From assembly GCA_963803425.1 (NCBI GenBank), contig CAWDMA010000002.1, positions 308,903-372,902 on the forward strand: a DNA stretch of 64,000 nucleotides. The letters run 5' to 3'. The position numbers and the translations under genes were made by a program. Shown piece by piece: positions 32,525-40,979 of the stretch. The notes beneath the pieces were generated by a model. The model ran no database searches. It was not told the origin of the DNA and saw nothing but the letters and a program-made list of their open reading frames with translations. The first letter of the stretch is position 1; each line of letters starts with the position of its first letter. The stretch is from DASPWW01 sp963803425. Lineage in GTDB: Bacteria > Actinomycetota > Thermoleophilia > Solirubrobacterales > 70-9.

Positions 32525-33508
32525 CTAGGAGTACCGCTCTACGACCCCGTCCGCGACCAGCGCGAGCAGGCGGCGCTCGTCCGCCGGCAGCCTCGCGTCT
32601 TCGAGGGCGCGCTTCGCGGCGACGACCATCCCGCGGGCCTGCCCGCGCACCTCGTCGAGCGCCCCCGTCGCCGCCACCCGGTCGCAGATCGCCTCCGCCT
32701 CCGCACCGTCGATCCCGCGGAGCTCCACCCCGGCGAGCGCCGGGTCCCGCTCGCGGGCGACGATCAGGGGGAGGTTGACGGTCCCGTCGAGCAGATCGGT
32801 CCCGCGCGCCTTCCCGGTCCGCTGCGGCGGCCCGCTCACGTCGAGGACGTCATCGAGGAGCTGGAAGGCGAGCCCGATCTCGTGCCCGAACCGGGCCAGC
32901 TCGGCAGCCACAGGGGTTCCGCCGCCCGCGCGGCCGATCCTGCAGGCGCACTCGAACAGGCGCGCCGTCTTCAGCGTGCACCGCATCATGTAGCGCTCCC
33001 GTGTGATCGCGACGTCGTACGCGTCGCGTCGCTGCGCGAGCTCGCCCAGCGCGAGCCCCACCGACGCGGCGGTGAGCAGCGCCACCTGCTCCCGGGCCCC
33101 GTCCACGGCGAGCTCAGCGAAGGCGCGCGAGAACAGCAGGTCGCCGGTCGCGACCGCGCGGTCGCGACCGGACCGCGCCGCGACGGTCGGCTGTCCGCGC
33201 CGCATCGGCGCCGCGTCGAGCACGTCGTCGTGGACGAGCGTCGCCATGTGGACCAGCTCGACCGCGGTCGCCGCACGGATCGCGCTCTCGCCGACGCCCG
33301 GGCCGGCGCACAGGATCACCAGCATCGGCCGCAGCCGCTTGCCGCCCGCGGACAGCGTCGCGCCGGCGTCCGCGGCGAGCGCGGCGCCGTGGCCCGCGGC
33401 CAGCTCCGCGAGCCGGCTCTCGACCGCGGCCATCCGCTCCGGGAGCCACGTCCCGGCCGCCTCGAGCACGGAGGTGACCGGCGGCGGAACGGCCGATGCA
33501 CGCGGCAT
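32525..33508 (-). CDS. Polyprenyl diphosphate synthase (trans-type)
   Basis: A 327-residue all-helical prenyl synthase with the first aspartate motif LVHDDVLDAAPMRRG, the lysine/arginine region GGKRLRPML and the second aspartate motif FQLLDDVLDVSG. It makes the isoprenoid side chain, most likely of menaquinone, as ubiE/menG lies immediately upstream. Chain length cannot be read with confidence. The gene closes the respiratory block. Confidence 0.92.
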   Translation of the reverse strand: MPRASAVPPPVTSVLEAAGTWLPERMAAVESRLAELAAGHGAALAADAGATLSAGGKRLRPMLVILCAGPGVGESAIRAATAVELVHMATLVHDDVLDAAPMRRGQPTVAARSGRDRAVATGDLLFSRAFAELAVDGAREQVALLTAASVGLALGELAQRRDAYDVAITRERYMMRCTLKTARLFECACRIGRAGGGTPVAAELARFGHEIGLAFQLLDDVLDVSGPPQRTGKARGTDLLDGTVNLPLIVARERDPALAGVELRGIDGAEAEAICDRVAATGALDEVRGQARGMVVAAKRALEDARLPADERRLLALVADGVVERYS

Positions 33509-33515
33509 CCCGCCG

Positions 33516-34295
33516 TCACCCCGTCCCGGTCGGCGGCTCCCCGCCGGGAGCGAGGGCGCTGTGGATCGCGATGATCCCGCCGGCGAGCAGGGTCCACCGG
33601 ATCCGCTCCAGCCCGGCGCCGTCCATGATCTCCGCGAGACCCACGGGTGAGGGGAAGCGCTTCACGGACTCGGGCAGATACGCATAGGCGGCACTGTCGC
33701 CGGCGAGCGCGCCGAGCCGCGGCACGATCCGGTCGAACCATACGGCGTGAAACCACGAAAGCGGCGGGCGCCTCGGCTGGGTGATCTCCAGGATCACGAC
33801 ACGCCCGCCGGGCTTCGCGACACGGGCCATCTCGGCGACGCCGCGCTCCAGGTCGGCGAGATTGCGCGCCCCGAACCCGACCGTGACGGCGTCGAACGAG
33901 GCGTCCGGGTGGGGCAGCTCCAGCGCGTCGGCCCACTCGAACGACAGCCCCGCGAGCGCCTCCCGCTCGGCCTTTTGCCGCGCCAGCTCAAGCATCTGCT
34001 CCGAGAAGTCGGATCCGATCACCGTCCCGGTCGGCCCGCAGCGGCGGGCCAGCTCGACCGCGAGATCGCCGGTCCCGCAGCAGCAGTCGAGCGCGCTGTC
34101 GCCGGGGCCGAGCTCGGCGCGGTCGACGGCGCGCGCTCGCCACCGGTGATGGAGGCCCGCGGTCATCGCCGTGTTCATCAGGTCGTAGACGCCGGAGATC
34201 CTGTCGAACATCCCGCGCACGTCCGTGGAGAACTCTTCCGAGTCCCGCCGCGGCGAGCACTCGCCGCGATCGGTTGCGCCGGAGGCGGCGGCCAC
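33516..34295 (-). CDS. menG: Demethylmenaquinone methyltransferase (MenG/UbiE)
   Basis: A 259-residue SAM-dependent methyltransferase. The N-terminus has MFDRISGVYDLMNTAMTAGLH, motif I is LDCCCGTGDLA, then FSEQMLELAR and the UbiE signature block VGFGARNLADLERGVAEMARV. It converts demethylmenaquinone to menaquinone. GTG 34295 lies 5 bases after the preceding stop; an alternative GTG nearer the conserved part is at about 34223. The pairing with a polyprenyl synthase mirrors menG-hepT of Bacillus. Confidence 0.93.
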   Translation of the reverse strand: MAAASGATDRGECSPRRDSEEFSTDVRGMFDRISGVYDLMNTAMTAGLHHRWRARAVDRAELGPGDSALDCCCGTGDLAVELARRCGPTGTVIGSDFSEQMLELARQKAEREALAGLSFEWADALELPHPDASFDAVTVGFGARNLADLERGVAEMARVAKPGGRVVILEITQPRRPPLSWFHAVWFDRIVPRLGALAGDSAAYAYLPESVKRFPSPVGLAEIMDGAGLERIRWTLLAGGIIAIHSALAPGGEPPTGTG

Positions 34296-34300
34296 GTCGC

Positions 34301-35002
34301 TCAGCGCAGCGAGGCGAGGAAGTCGACGAGGTCCTGCTTCTTCGCCGGCGGCAGGTCCGAGTAGGACGGCATGATCCCGGGCCCCACCTCGAGTGAGCGT
34401 TCGATCGCGGCGGCCGGGAGACGGCTCCCGATGTTCGTGAGCTCCGGCCCGGGCCCGGAATTTCCGTTGGTGCCGAACTTGTGGCAAGCGAGGCAGCCCG
34501 ACTGCGCGGCGACCTGCTTGCCGGCCTCCTGCTCCTTCGAGACGGTCAACTCGATCTCGGTCGGAGAGCCGGCCTCGGCCCCGAGGAAGGTGAGGTAGGC
34601 GATCGCGACGATCACCATGATCCCCGCGGTGGTGGCGATCGGGCGGCGCTCCGGGCGGCGCTCCGGATTGCGGTCGTAGAACGGAAGCAGGAGCAACAGC
34701 ACCATCGCAAGCGTCGGGATCCCGACGGTGGCGACGGGGACAAGCGCGGGCGGCTTCAACACCCGGAGCAGCTCGAACAGGAAGAAGAAGTACCACTCGG
34801 GCCTGGGCACGTAGGTGGTCGTGGTCGGATCAACCTTCGATCCCTGCTCGGCGCCGAGCACGATCGACATCGCCGCCACCACCGCCACCACCACCAGCGC
34901 CATCGCCGAGTCCTTCAGCACGGCGTACGGGAAGAAGGGCTTCCCCTTCTTCTTCAGCGCGTCGTACTCGCGCAGGTACTCCTCTTTGGAGCGCGCGTCC
35001 AT
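34301..35002 (-). CDS. Cytochrome b C-terminal (subunit IV-like) segment fused to cytochrome c
   Basis: A 233-residue protein. Residues 1-140 resemble the C-terminal part of cytochrome b/subunit IV, including the quinol-site motif RPEWYFFFLFELLR and three hydrophobic helices. From about residue 155 follows a class I cytochrome c with the haem site SGCLACHKFG and the axial methionine probably in GIMPSYSDLP. Together with the next two genes it gives a split-b, haem-c-carrying quinol:cytochrome c reductase as in Bacillus and other Gram-positives. Confidence 0.9.
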   Translation of the reverse strand: MDARSKEEYLREYDALKKKGKPFFPYAVLKDSAMALVVVAVVAAMSIVLGAEQGSKVDPTTTTYVPRPEWYFFFLFELLRVLKPPALVPVATVGIPTLAMVLLLLLPFYDRNPERRPERRPIATTAGIMVIVAIAYLTFLGAEAGSPTEIELTVSKEQEAGKQVAAQSGCLACHKFGTNGNSGPGPELTNIGSRLPAAAIERSLEVGPGIMPSYSDLPPAKKQDLVDFLASLR

Positions 35003-35006
35003 CCGG

Positions 35007-35810
35007 CTACACCGTCTCCTTGCGGAGCGACTTCGGGCGGGCCTCGGCGCGCAGCCACGGCGGCGCCGTCGTCCCCAGCTTCACGACCAGGTAGAGGTGG
35101 GCGCCGATCAGGCCGATGATCAGGCCGGGGACGAGCAGCATGTGGATCGAGTAGAAGCGCTGGATCGTCGACCCGCCGACCTCGGGCCCGGCGCGCAGGA
35201 AGTCGGCCAGGTAGGGACCGAGGATCGGACCGGTCCCCGTGATGTTGTTGGCTACCACGGTCGCCCAGTAGGAGCGCTGGTCGAACGGGAGCAGGTACCC
35301 GGTCAGGCCCATCACGAGGGTGAGGATCAGCAACACCACGCCGATCACCCAGTTCAGCTCCCGCGGGTACTTGTAGGCACCGAAGAAGAAGGTGCGCCCC
35401 ATGTGCAGGAAGACGAGGATGATCATCACGGTCGCGCCCCACTTGTGCATCCCGCGCACGAACTCGCCGAGGAAGACGTCGTTGGTGAGGTGGGTGATCG
35501 AGTCGTAGGCCTCGGTCGGCGAGGGCGTGTAGTACATCGCCAGGAAGACCCCGGTGAGCGCCTGGATCGTGAACGCGAACAGGGTCGCGGAGCCGAGCGT
35601 GTAGAACCAGTTCGTCCCCTTCGGGACCTTGCGGTACAGCATCCCGGTCAGGAACCCGGTCGCGCCGGTGCGCTCGTCCACCCATCCGACCAGGTCTGCG
35701 GGCGCGTCCTTGGCGCGATCGATCGGCCCGGCGCCGTTCCCGGGCGGTTTCTCGCCGGGCGCGTCGGGGCGCCGCAGCGGGGTGGGGATCAGGGCCTGGG
35801 GAAACCTCAT
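35007..35810 (-). CDS. Cytochrome b N-terminal subunit of a bc-type complex
   Basis: A 267-residue membrane protein with four helices and two pairs of haem-b histidines (in ITHLTNDVFLGEFVRGMHKW-type and VFLHMGRTFF, with IHMLLVPGLIIGLIGAHLYL). It matches PetB/QcrB b6-type subunits, ending after helix four, with the remaining helices in the next gene. It starts 7 bases before the Rieske stop and oxidises menaquinol. Confidence 0.92.
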   Translation of the reverse strand: MRFPQALIPTPLRRPDAPGEKPPGNGAGPIDRAKDAPADLVGWVDERTGATGFLTGMLYRKVPKGTNWFYTLGSATLFAFTIQALTGVFLAMYYTPSPTEAYDSITHLTNDVFLGEFVRGMHKWGATVMIILVFLHMGRTFFFGAYKYPRELNWVIGVVLLILTLVMGLTGYLLPFDQRSYWATVVANNITGTGPILGPYLADFLRAGPEVGGSTIQRFYSIHMLLVPGLIIGLIGAHLYLVVKLGTTAPPWLRAEARPKSLRKETV

Positions 35811-35817
35811 GGGTGGC

Positions 35818-36474
35818 TCACGGCGGCGGCGGCACCGACGGCCGCGGCGGGTAGATGTAGTTCCAGGCGCCTCCCGTGAACTCGCCGGGGTCGCGGGCGC
35901 GGACCGGGTCGAGTTGGGAGGTGACGCTGAACCGAGGGCCGACCTCGATCTGGCCGTCCGCGATCCTGGTCTGGAACCGATCCAGCGGTCGCACCGGGGG
36001 CCCGCCGATCACCTTGCCCTGGAAGTCGTAGACGCCGCCGTGGCAGGGGCAGATGAAGTTCCCCGCGGCCTCCACGAACCGGACCGGGCAGCCGGCGTGC
36101 GCGCACCGGTTCGAGATCGCCACGTAATCCTGCGGGTCCTCGCCGAGCTTGGTGTTGCCCTTCCGAACGTACGCCGTGTTCTTGCCGGTCTCTCCGATGT
36201 CCTCGACGATCGTGATCACGACGGGCCTGTAGGTCTTGCGGTCGAAGTCCTCCGGACCGCCGACGGGCGTCCAGATCACGTCCTCCTCGGTGAGCACGGG
36301 GGCGAGCGCGAACCCGACTGCCGGCAGCACGACCGCAAGCCCCGCGACGCCGCCGAGCGCCTGCGCAGCCACGGTGAACGCCCGCCGCCTCGTCATCGAC
36401 TCGCCCTCGAAGTAGCCGGGCGGGTCGGGCTGGCGAGGGGTGCCGTCGGTCTTGTCTTCGGCGCCGTCAGCCAA
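35818..36474 (-). CDS. Rieske [2Fe-2S] subunit of a bc-type complex
   Basis: A 218-residue protein with a twin-arginine-like N-terminal region (TRRRAFTVAAQALGGVAGLAVVLPAV) as Tat-dependent signal anchor. The cluster ligands are in NRCAHAGCPV and FICPCHGGVYD, with the disulfide cysteines included. It transfers electrons from quinol to cytochrome c. The start overlaps the preceding gene by 8 bases. Confidence 0.95.
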   Translation of the reverse strand: MADGAEDKTDGTPRQPDPPGYFEGESMTRRRAFTVAAQALGGVAGLAVVLPAVGFALAPVLTEEDVIWTPVGGPEDFDRKTYRPVVITIVEDIGETGKNTAYVRKGNTKLGEDPQDYVAISNRCAHAGCPVRFVEAAGNFICPCHGGVYDFQGKVIGGPPVRPLDRFQTRIADGQIEVGPRFSVTSQLDPVRARDPGEFTGGAWNYIYPPRPSVPPPP

Positions 36475-37081
36475 GGTCGGAGAGATCCTCAGGGATTTCC
36501 AAGCCTACCGAGTCGGCTGCCCTCTGAAGGGCCCCGGACGCGTCGGCGCGCTCCGCGCACGCACGCGCGGAGGCGATCAAGGCCTCCGCTGCGCCCCTGC
36601 CGCCGTCCCGCAGCGTCGCCTTTGCCTGCTCGTGGACCTCGCCGCCCCCGGCGGTCACCGAGCTCGTCGACGCCAGCCACAGCGCCGCAGCGGCACCGGC
36701 GTCTGGGACGGCGCCGGCGGCGTGCACCGCGGCCGAGAGGCTGATCAGGTCGGACAGCTCCCGAACCGCCTCCATGTCGCCCAGCGCGGCGAGCCGCTCC
36801 AAGCCGCGCGCGTACAGGTAGTCGCCGGCGAGCAGCGCCAGGTCGGCGTCCGCTCCCACCACGATCCGCGGCTCACCGTAGTGGAGCAGGTAGCCCTCGC
36901 GGATCGACTCGGTCAGCACCGCGTACTCGGCGGGCGCCTCCGCCGCGCGCGGGCCGGCTGCCGCGAGCATCCCGATCCCGGGGCGCTCGCCCGTGTCGTG
37001 GACGTGCTCGGAGATCACCGAGCCCTCGCCGCCGAGCTGGTCGGCGAGAGCGTGCAGGGCGTCTTCCGGGGCGGGCGACAT
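36467..37081 (-). CDS. Helical protein, possibly a HepS-like small subunit of a prenyl synthase
   Basis: A 204-residue, mostly helical protein without signal or membrane segment. The stretch LLAGDYLYARGLERLAALGD, then MEAVRELSDLISLSAAVH, resembles the DHxLAGDxxSxxxYxLLA segment of the small regulatory subunit of heptaprenyl diphosphate synthase (HepS), and it lacks the DDxxD motifs of catalytic prenyl synthases. A catalytic prenyl synthase and menG are 3 kb downstream in the same transcript direction. Alternatively it is an unrelated lineage-specific protein; I give the HepS reading about 40 percent. Confidence 0.5.
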   Translation of the reverse strand: MSPAPEDALHALADQLGGEGSVISEHVHDTGERPGIGMLAAAGPRAAEAPAEYAVLTESIREGYLLHYGEPRIVVGADADLALLAGDYLYARGLERLAALGDMEAVRELSDLISLSAAVHAAGAVPDAGAAAALWLASTSSVTAGGGEVHEQAKATLRDGGRGAAEALIASARACAERADASGALQRAADSVGLEIPEDLSDLG

Positions 37082-37086
37082 GGGCG

Positions 37087-37126
37087 GGCGAGCCTATCGC
37101 GGCGCGACCGCGACGGCGGGCTCGCC
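37087..37126. repeat. Inverted repeat in the hemL to 36467-37081 gap
   Basis: An 8 bp stem GGCGAGCC/GGCTCGCC encloses a 24-base loop that itself can pair (CGCGG/CCGCG). It fills the 44-base space between two genes of the block. The loop differs from the dispersed family. It may be a processing or attenuation site. Confidence 0.4.
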
Positions 37127-38424
37127 TATAGCGCCTCCTCGAACGCCGCGGCCGCCGCCTCGATCGTGCGGTCGATCGCCGCCTCGTCGTGCGCGAGCGA
37201 GACGAACCAGGCCTCGAACTGGGAGGCGGGCGGGTACACCCCGCGCTCCAGGAGCGCGTTGCAGAACCGCGCGTACGCGTCCAGGTCGCAGCTCGACGCG
37301 GCTCCGAAGTCGCGAACCGGCTCGGCGCTGAAGAACACGGTGAGCAGCCCGCACAGGGAACTGACCTGGACCGGGCGGCCGGAGGCGGCCTCCCGGAGGC
37401 CGGCGGCGAGCCGTCCGGTCATCATCCCGAGTCGCCCGTACGCCCCCGCGTCGAGCTTCGCCAGCGTCGACAACCCCGCCGCGACCGCGAGCGGGTTGCC
37501 CGACAGCGTCCCCGCCTGGTACACGTCGCCGGCCGGCGCCACCCGCTCCATCAGCCCGCGAGGGCCACCGTACGCGGCGGCGGGCAGGCCGCCGCCGAGC
37601 ACCTTCCCGGCGATCGTGAGGTCGGCATCGACGCCGTATATCTCCTGCGCGCCGCCACCCGCCACTCTGAACCCGGTGATCACCTCGTCGAGGACGAGCA
37701 GCGCGCCGTGCTCGTCCGCCTGCGCGCGGAGCAGGTCGAGGAACCCTTTATCCGGTGGGACCAGCCCCATGTTCGCCGGGACCGGCTCGGCGATGATCGC
37801 CGCAACCTCGCGCTCGCCGAGCGCGTGACGGAGCGCTGCCGGGTCGTTCCACGGGACCACGATCGTGTCCTCCGTCTGCGCTGCGGTCACCCCCGGGCTC
37901 GCCGGGATCCCGTGCGTCGCGAGCCCCGAGCCCGCTTCGGCGAGCAGGCCGTCGACGTGGCCGTGGTACGCGCCGGCGAACTTCAGGATCGCATCGCGGC
38001 CGGTGACCGCGCGAGCGAGCCGCACCGCGCTCATCGCCGCCTCGGTCCCGGAGCTGACCAGCCGCGCCATCTCGACCGATCGGAACCGCTCCGAGATCTC
38101 CCCCGCGAGCGCGATCTCCCCGCCCGTCGGCGCCCCGAAGCTGGTTCCGCGCCCGGCCGCGTCGCGAACCGCCGCGACGACGTCGGGATCGGCGTGGCCG
38201 AGGATCAGCGGCCCCCACGAGCACACGTAGTCGACATAGGAGTTGCCGTCGACGTCGAAGATCTCGCATCCCTCGCCGCGGGCGATGAAGATCGGGTCGC
38301 GCCCGATCGAGCGCATCGCCCGAACCGGGGAGTTCACCCCGCCCGGGAGCAGGCCCAGCGCGCGTGCGTACAGCTGCTCGGATCTGGGCGTGTCGAGCCC
38401 GGCATCGGACTCGGACCCGGTCAG
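37126..38424 (-). CDS. hemL: Glutamate-1-semialdehyde 2,1-aminomutase
   Basis: A 432-residue PLP enzyme that makes 5-aminolevulinate from glutamate-1-semialdehyde. The sequence SEQLYARALGLLPGGVNSPVRAM opens the conserved part, the cofactor lysine is in TIAGKVLGGGLPAAAYGG, and LLVLDEVITGFRVA is the aspartate motif. No ATG, GTG or TTG lies between the preceding stop and the conserved region. A CTG at 38424 forms a CTGA overlap with that stop, exactly like the GTGA/ATGA overlaps elsewhere in the window, so CTG is the likeliest start. Confidence 0.9.
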   Translation of the reverse strand: MTGSESDAGLDTPRSEQLYARALGLLPGGVNSPVRAMRSIGRDPIFIARGEGCEIFDVDGNSYVDYVCSWGPLILGHADPDVVAAVRDAAGRGTSFGAPTGGEIALAGEISERFRSVEMARLVSSGTEAAMSAVRLARAVTGRDAILKFAGAYHGHVDGLLAEAGSGLATHGIPASPGVTAAQTEDTIVVPWNDPAALRHALGEREVAAIIAEPVPANMGLVPPDKGFLDLLRAQADEHGALLVLDEVITGFRVAGGGAQEIYGVDADLTIAGKVLGGGLPAAAYGGPRGLMERVAPAGDVYQAGTLSGNPLAVAAGLSTLAKLDAGAYGRLGMMTGRLAAGLREAASGRPVQVSSLCGLLTVFFSAEPVRDFGAASSCDLDAYARFCNALLERGVYPPASQFEAWFVSLAHDEAAIDRTIEAAAAAFEEAL

Positions 38425-39524
38425 CTTCCCGCCGCCTCCCGAAGCACGCCGCCGTGCTCGCGCTCCCACTCGGAGTAGTCCTCGACGAAGTAGCGCAGCC
38501 GGATCTTCTTGTACTCGGTCGACGAGTACAGGACGGCGCGATCGTCGCCGTGCAGGTCGTGCTCGTCGGCGATCGAGTCGAGGATCGCGTCGCATTCCTG
38601 CTTGGAGCGCCCGTGCGCCATCGTGAACACGCTGTAGGGCCAGTCGGCGTAGGTGGGTCGTTGATAGCAGTGCGAGATCCCCCGCACCGAGGCCATCCGA
38701 CTGCCGGTCGCGAACACCTCGTCCTCGGGGACGCGCCACACCCCCATCCCGTTCGCGGAGAAGCCCGCGCGTCGGTGGTACAGGATCGCCGCGACGCGAC
38801 GGAGCAGCTTCCGGTCGACCATCTGCTCGAGGTGCTCGAGGAAGCGGTCGGTCGTCATCCCGACCTCGGCGGCCGCCGCGTCATAGGGCCGCTCGGTGGC
38901 CTGCATCGGCCCCTGCAGGGCGCGGATCACGGCGACGTCGCGCTCGTCGTAGGGCTGCGCCTCGAGCTCGCGCGGCGGGCTGGCCTCGACCTCGGCGGCG
39001 AGCGCGTCCGTGCCGCGCTCCATCTCGAGGTTCATGTTGATCTTGAACAGGACGAGCGTGGGGAGCTTGCGAATCGACTCGGCTCCGGTGAGCCGCTGCA
39101 GGACGTCGAGCGTGCCGTCGACGCCAAGCTCGGAGTCGGGCGCGGTGGCGATCGTGAACCACAGGTTGAACTCGTGCGTGCGCAGGTAGTTGTGCGAGAC
39201 GCCCGGGTGGGCGTTCACGATCCTGGCGGCCCGCTGCGGGTGGTCGGAGTCGACCTTCGCCGCAACCAGCATCGAGCTGTACCCGAGCGCCCTGGTGTCG
39301 AAGATCGGGGTGATCTCGCGGATGATCCGCTCGTCGAGCAGACGCTGGGTCCGGGCGATCACCTCGGCCGGCTCCAGCTCAGCCTCGGCCGCGATCAGCT
39401 CGAACGGGCGAGGGTCGAGCGCAAACCGCGACTGCAGCAGGTTCATCAGCCGCCGGTCGACCTCGTCGAGCGGGACTGCCGCTCCGCCCTTCCGCGACCG
39501 CAGCTTCGGCCGCGCTACAGCCAC
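38421..39524 (-). CDS. Fused AhbA-AhbB-type siroheme decarboxylase (Lrp/AsnC-like)
   Basis: A 367-residue protein made of two AsnC/Lrp-like halves. The first (about 20-165) has LDEVDRRLMNLLQSRFALDP and the active-site-like segment PGVSHNYLRTHEFNLWFTIA; the second (about 190-345) has YDERDVAVIRALQGPM and GISHCYQRPTYADWPYSVFTMAHG. These are the paired signatures of AhbA/AhbB (NirDLGH) siroheme decarboxylases, which make 12,18-didecarboxysiroheme for haem or haem d1. It lies between hemB and hemL. The GTG at 39524 overlaps the hemB stop. A plain Lrp regulator is the less likely alternative. Confidence 0.8.
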   Translation of the reverse strand: MAVARPKLRSRKGGAAVPLDEVDRRLMNLLQSRFALDPRPFELIAAEAELEPAEVIARTQRLLDERIIREITPIFDTRALGYSSMLVAAKVDSDHPQRAARIVNAHPGVSHNYLRTHEFNLWFTIATAPDSELGVDGTLDVLQRLTGAESIRKLPTLVLFKINMNLEMERGTDALAAEVEASPPRELEAQPYDERDVAVIRALQGPMQATERPYDAAAAEVGMTTDRFLEHLEQMVDRKLLRRVAAILYHRRAGFSANGMGVWRVPEDEVFATGSRMASVRGISHCYQRPTYADWPYSVFTMAHGRSKQECDAILDSIADEHDLHGDDRAVLYSSTEYKKIRLRYFVEDYSEWEREHGGVLREAAGS

Positions 39525-40483
39525 CCGGAGACCCGCTTCGCGAAGTAGGTGAGGATCACGTCGGCGCCCGCGCGGCGGATCCCCGCGAGCGTCTCCAGGG
39601 CGGCGGTGCGCTCGTCGATCCACCCGTTGGCGGCCGCCGACTTCAGCATCGAGTACTCCCCGGAGACCTGGTACGCGGCGACCGGGGCGCCGGTCGCGTC
39701 CTTCACTCGCCGGATCACGTCGAGGTACGGCGTCGCCGGCTTCACCATCACCATGTCGGCCCCCTCGTCCAGATCGAGCCGCGCCTCGCGGATCGCCTCG
39801 GCGGCGTTCGCGGGGTCCATCTGGTAGCCGCGGCGGTCGCCGCTCGCCGGGGTCGACCCGGCCGCCTCCCGGAAAGGGCCGTAGAACGCGGACGCGTACT
39901 TGGCGGAGTAGGCGACGATCGGGAGCTGAGTGTGGCCGAGCTCGTCGAGCTGGGAGCGGATCGCGCCGACCCGGCCGTCCATCATGTCGCTCGGCGCGAC
40001 CGCGTCGGCGCCGGCCTCGGCGTGGGTGACGGCGGTTCGCGCCAGCAGCTCGAGCGTGACGTCGTTGTCGACCTCGCCGTCGCGCAGGGTTCCGCAGTGG
40101 CCGTGCGAGGTGTACTCGCACAGGCACACATCGGTGATCACGACCAGGTCCGGATGCGCCTCCTTCAGCGCCCGCACCGCCATCTGCACGACGCCCTCCT
40201 CGTCGTAGGCCCCGGACGCCGCTTCGTCCTTGGAGGCCGGGACGCCGAACAGGATCACGGCCGGTACCCCCGCGTCGACCACCGCGGCCGCCTCGCCGAC
40301 GAGCTCCGAGATCGAGTACCGCTCGATCCCAGGCATCGAGCCGATCGGCTCGCGGATCCCCTCGCCTGCGACCACGAAGAGCGGCTGCACGAGGTGCGCG
40401 GGGGACAGGTCCGTCTCGCGGACCATGTCCCGCAGCGCGTTCGTGCGGCGAAGGCGCCGCATCCGCGTGGCCGGAAAGCTCAC
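39515..40483 (-). CDS. hemB: Delta-aminolevulinic acid dehydratase (porphobilinogen synthase)
   Basis: A 322-residue enzyme joining two 5-aminolevulinates to porphobilinogen. The zinc-binding segment ITDVCLCEYTSHGHCG has the three cysteines of zinc-dependent forms. The Schiff-base lysines are in YSAKYASAFYGPFREAAGS and MVKPATPYLD. Length and order are normal. It opens the haem/respiratory block, 28 bases or so downstream of a broken tetR on the same strand. Confidence 0.96.
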   Translation of the reverse strand: MSFPATRMRRLRRTNALRDMVRETDLSPAHLVQPLFVVAGEGIREPIGSMPGIERYSISELVGEAAAVVDAGVPAVILFGVPASKDEAASGAYDEEGVVQMAVRALKEAHPDLVVITDVCLCEYTSHGHCGTLRDGEVDNDVTLELLARTAVTHAEAGADAVAPSDMMDGRVGAIRSQLDELGHTQLPIVAYSAKYASAFYGPFREAAGSTPASGDRRGYQMDPANAAEAIREARLDLDEGADMVMVKPATPYLDVIRRVKDATGAPVAAYQVSGEYSMLKSAAANGWIDERTAALETLAGIRRAGADVILTYFAKRVSGWL

Positions 40484-40510
40484 CGGGGGGATTCTAGGGC
40501 CGCGCGGCGC

Positions 40511-40972
40511 TCACGGAAGCAGGCGGTCGAACGCCGCTCGCGCCCGCTCGCACGCCCGCTCGTCCCCGAGCTGGTGGCGCTGGTTCGCCCCCTGCGCGAT
40601 GCAATGCACCTCGAACGCGAGCTGCTCGGGGTCGGCGGCGCCGGCCTCGCGGGCGAGCCGCGCGAGAGTCGCCAGCCACAGGTCGACCGCGTCGCGGATC
40701 CGATCCCGGACGGGACCGGGCCGATCGTCGGACTCGATCGTCGCCGTCCTCAGAAGCACCCGCCCTCGAACACGGCGGTCTCCAGGTAGACGATGTAGCA
40801 CTCGCACAGCTTTCGGAGGCGGGCCGGCCCCGGCGGAGCCTCGTGCGCCGGCGCCGCCACCGCGAGCGCGAACCGCTCCGCGGCGACGTCGATGGTGGCG
40901 AGCTGCAGCTCGCGCTTCGAGCCGAAGTGGCGGAACAGGCCGCTCTTGCTCATCCCGATCTCGGCTGAGCGC
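40511..40972 (-). pseudogene. TetR family regulator, 5' truncated and frameshifted
   Basis: What remains begins at about AEIGMSKSGLFRHFGSKREL, that is, at the recognition helix of a TetR DNA-binding domain; the first two helices (about 25 residues) are missing. The ligand domain continues to VFEGGCF and then needs one extra base near 40757 to reach RTATIESDDRPGPVRDRIRD. The end is FDRLLP at 40511. The missing 5' end meets the missing 5' end of the plus-strand cupin gene at about 40955-40980, so one deletion or misjoin could have removed both. Confidence 0.7.
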
Positions 40973-40979
40973 CTTCGGG

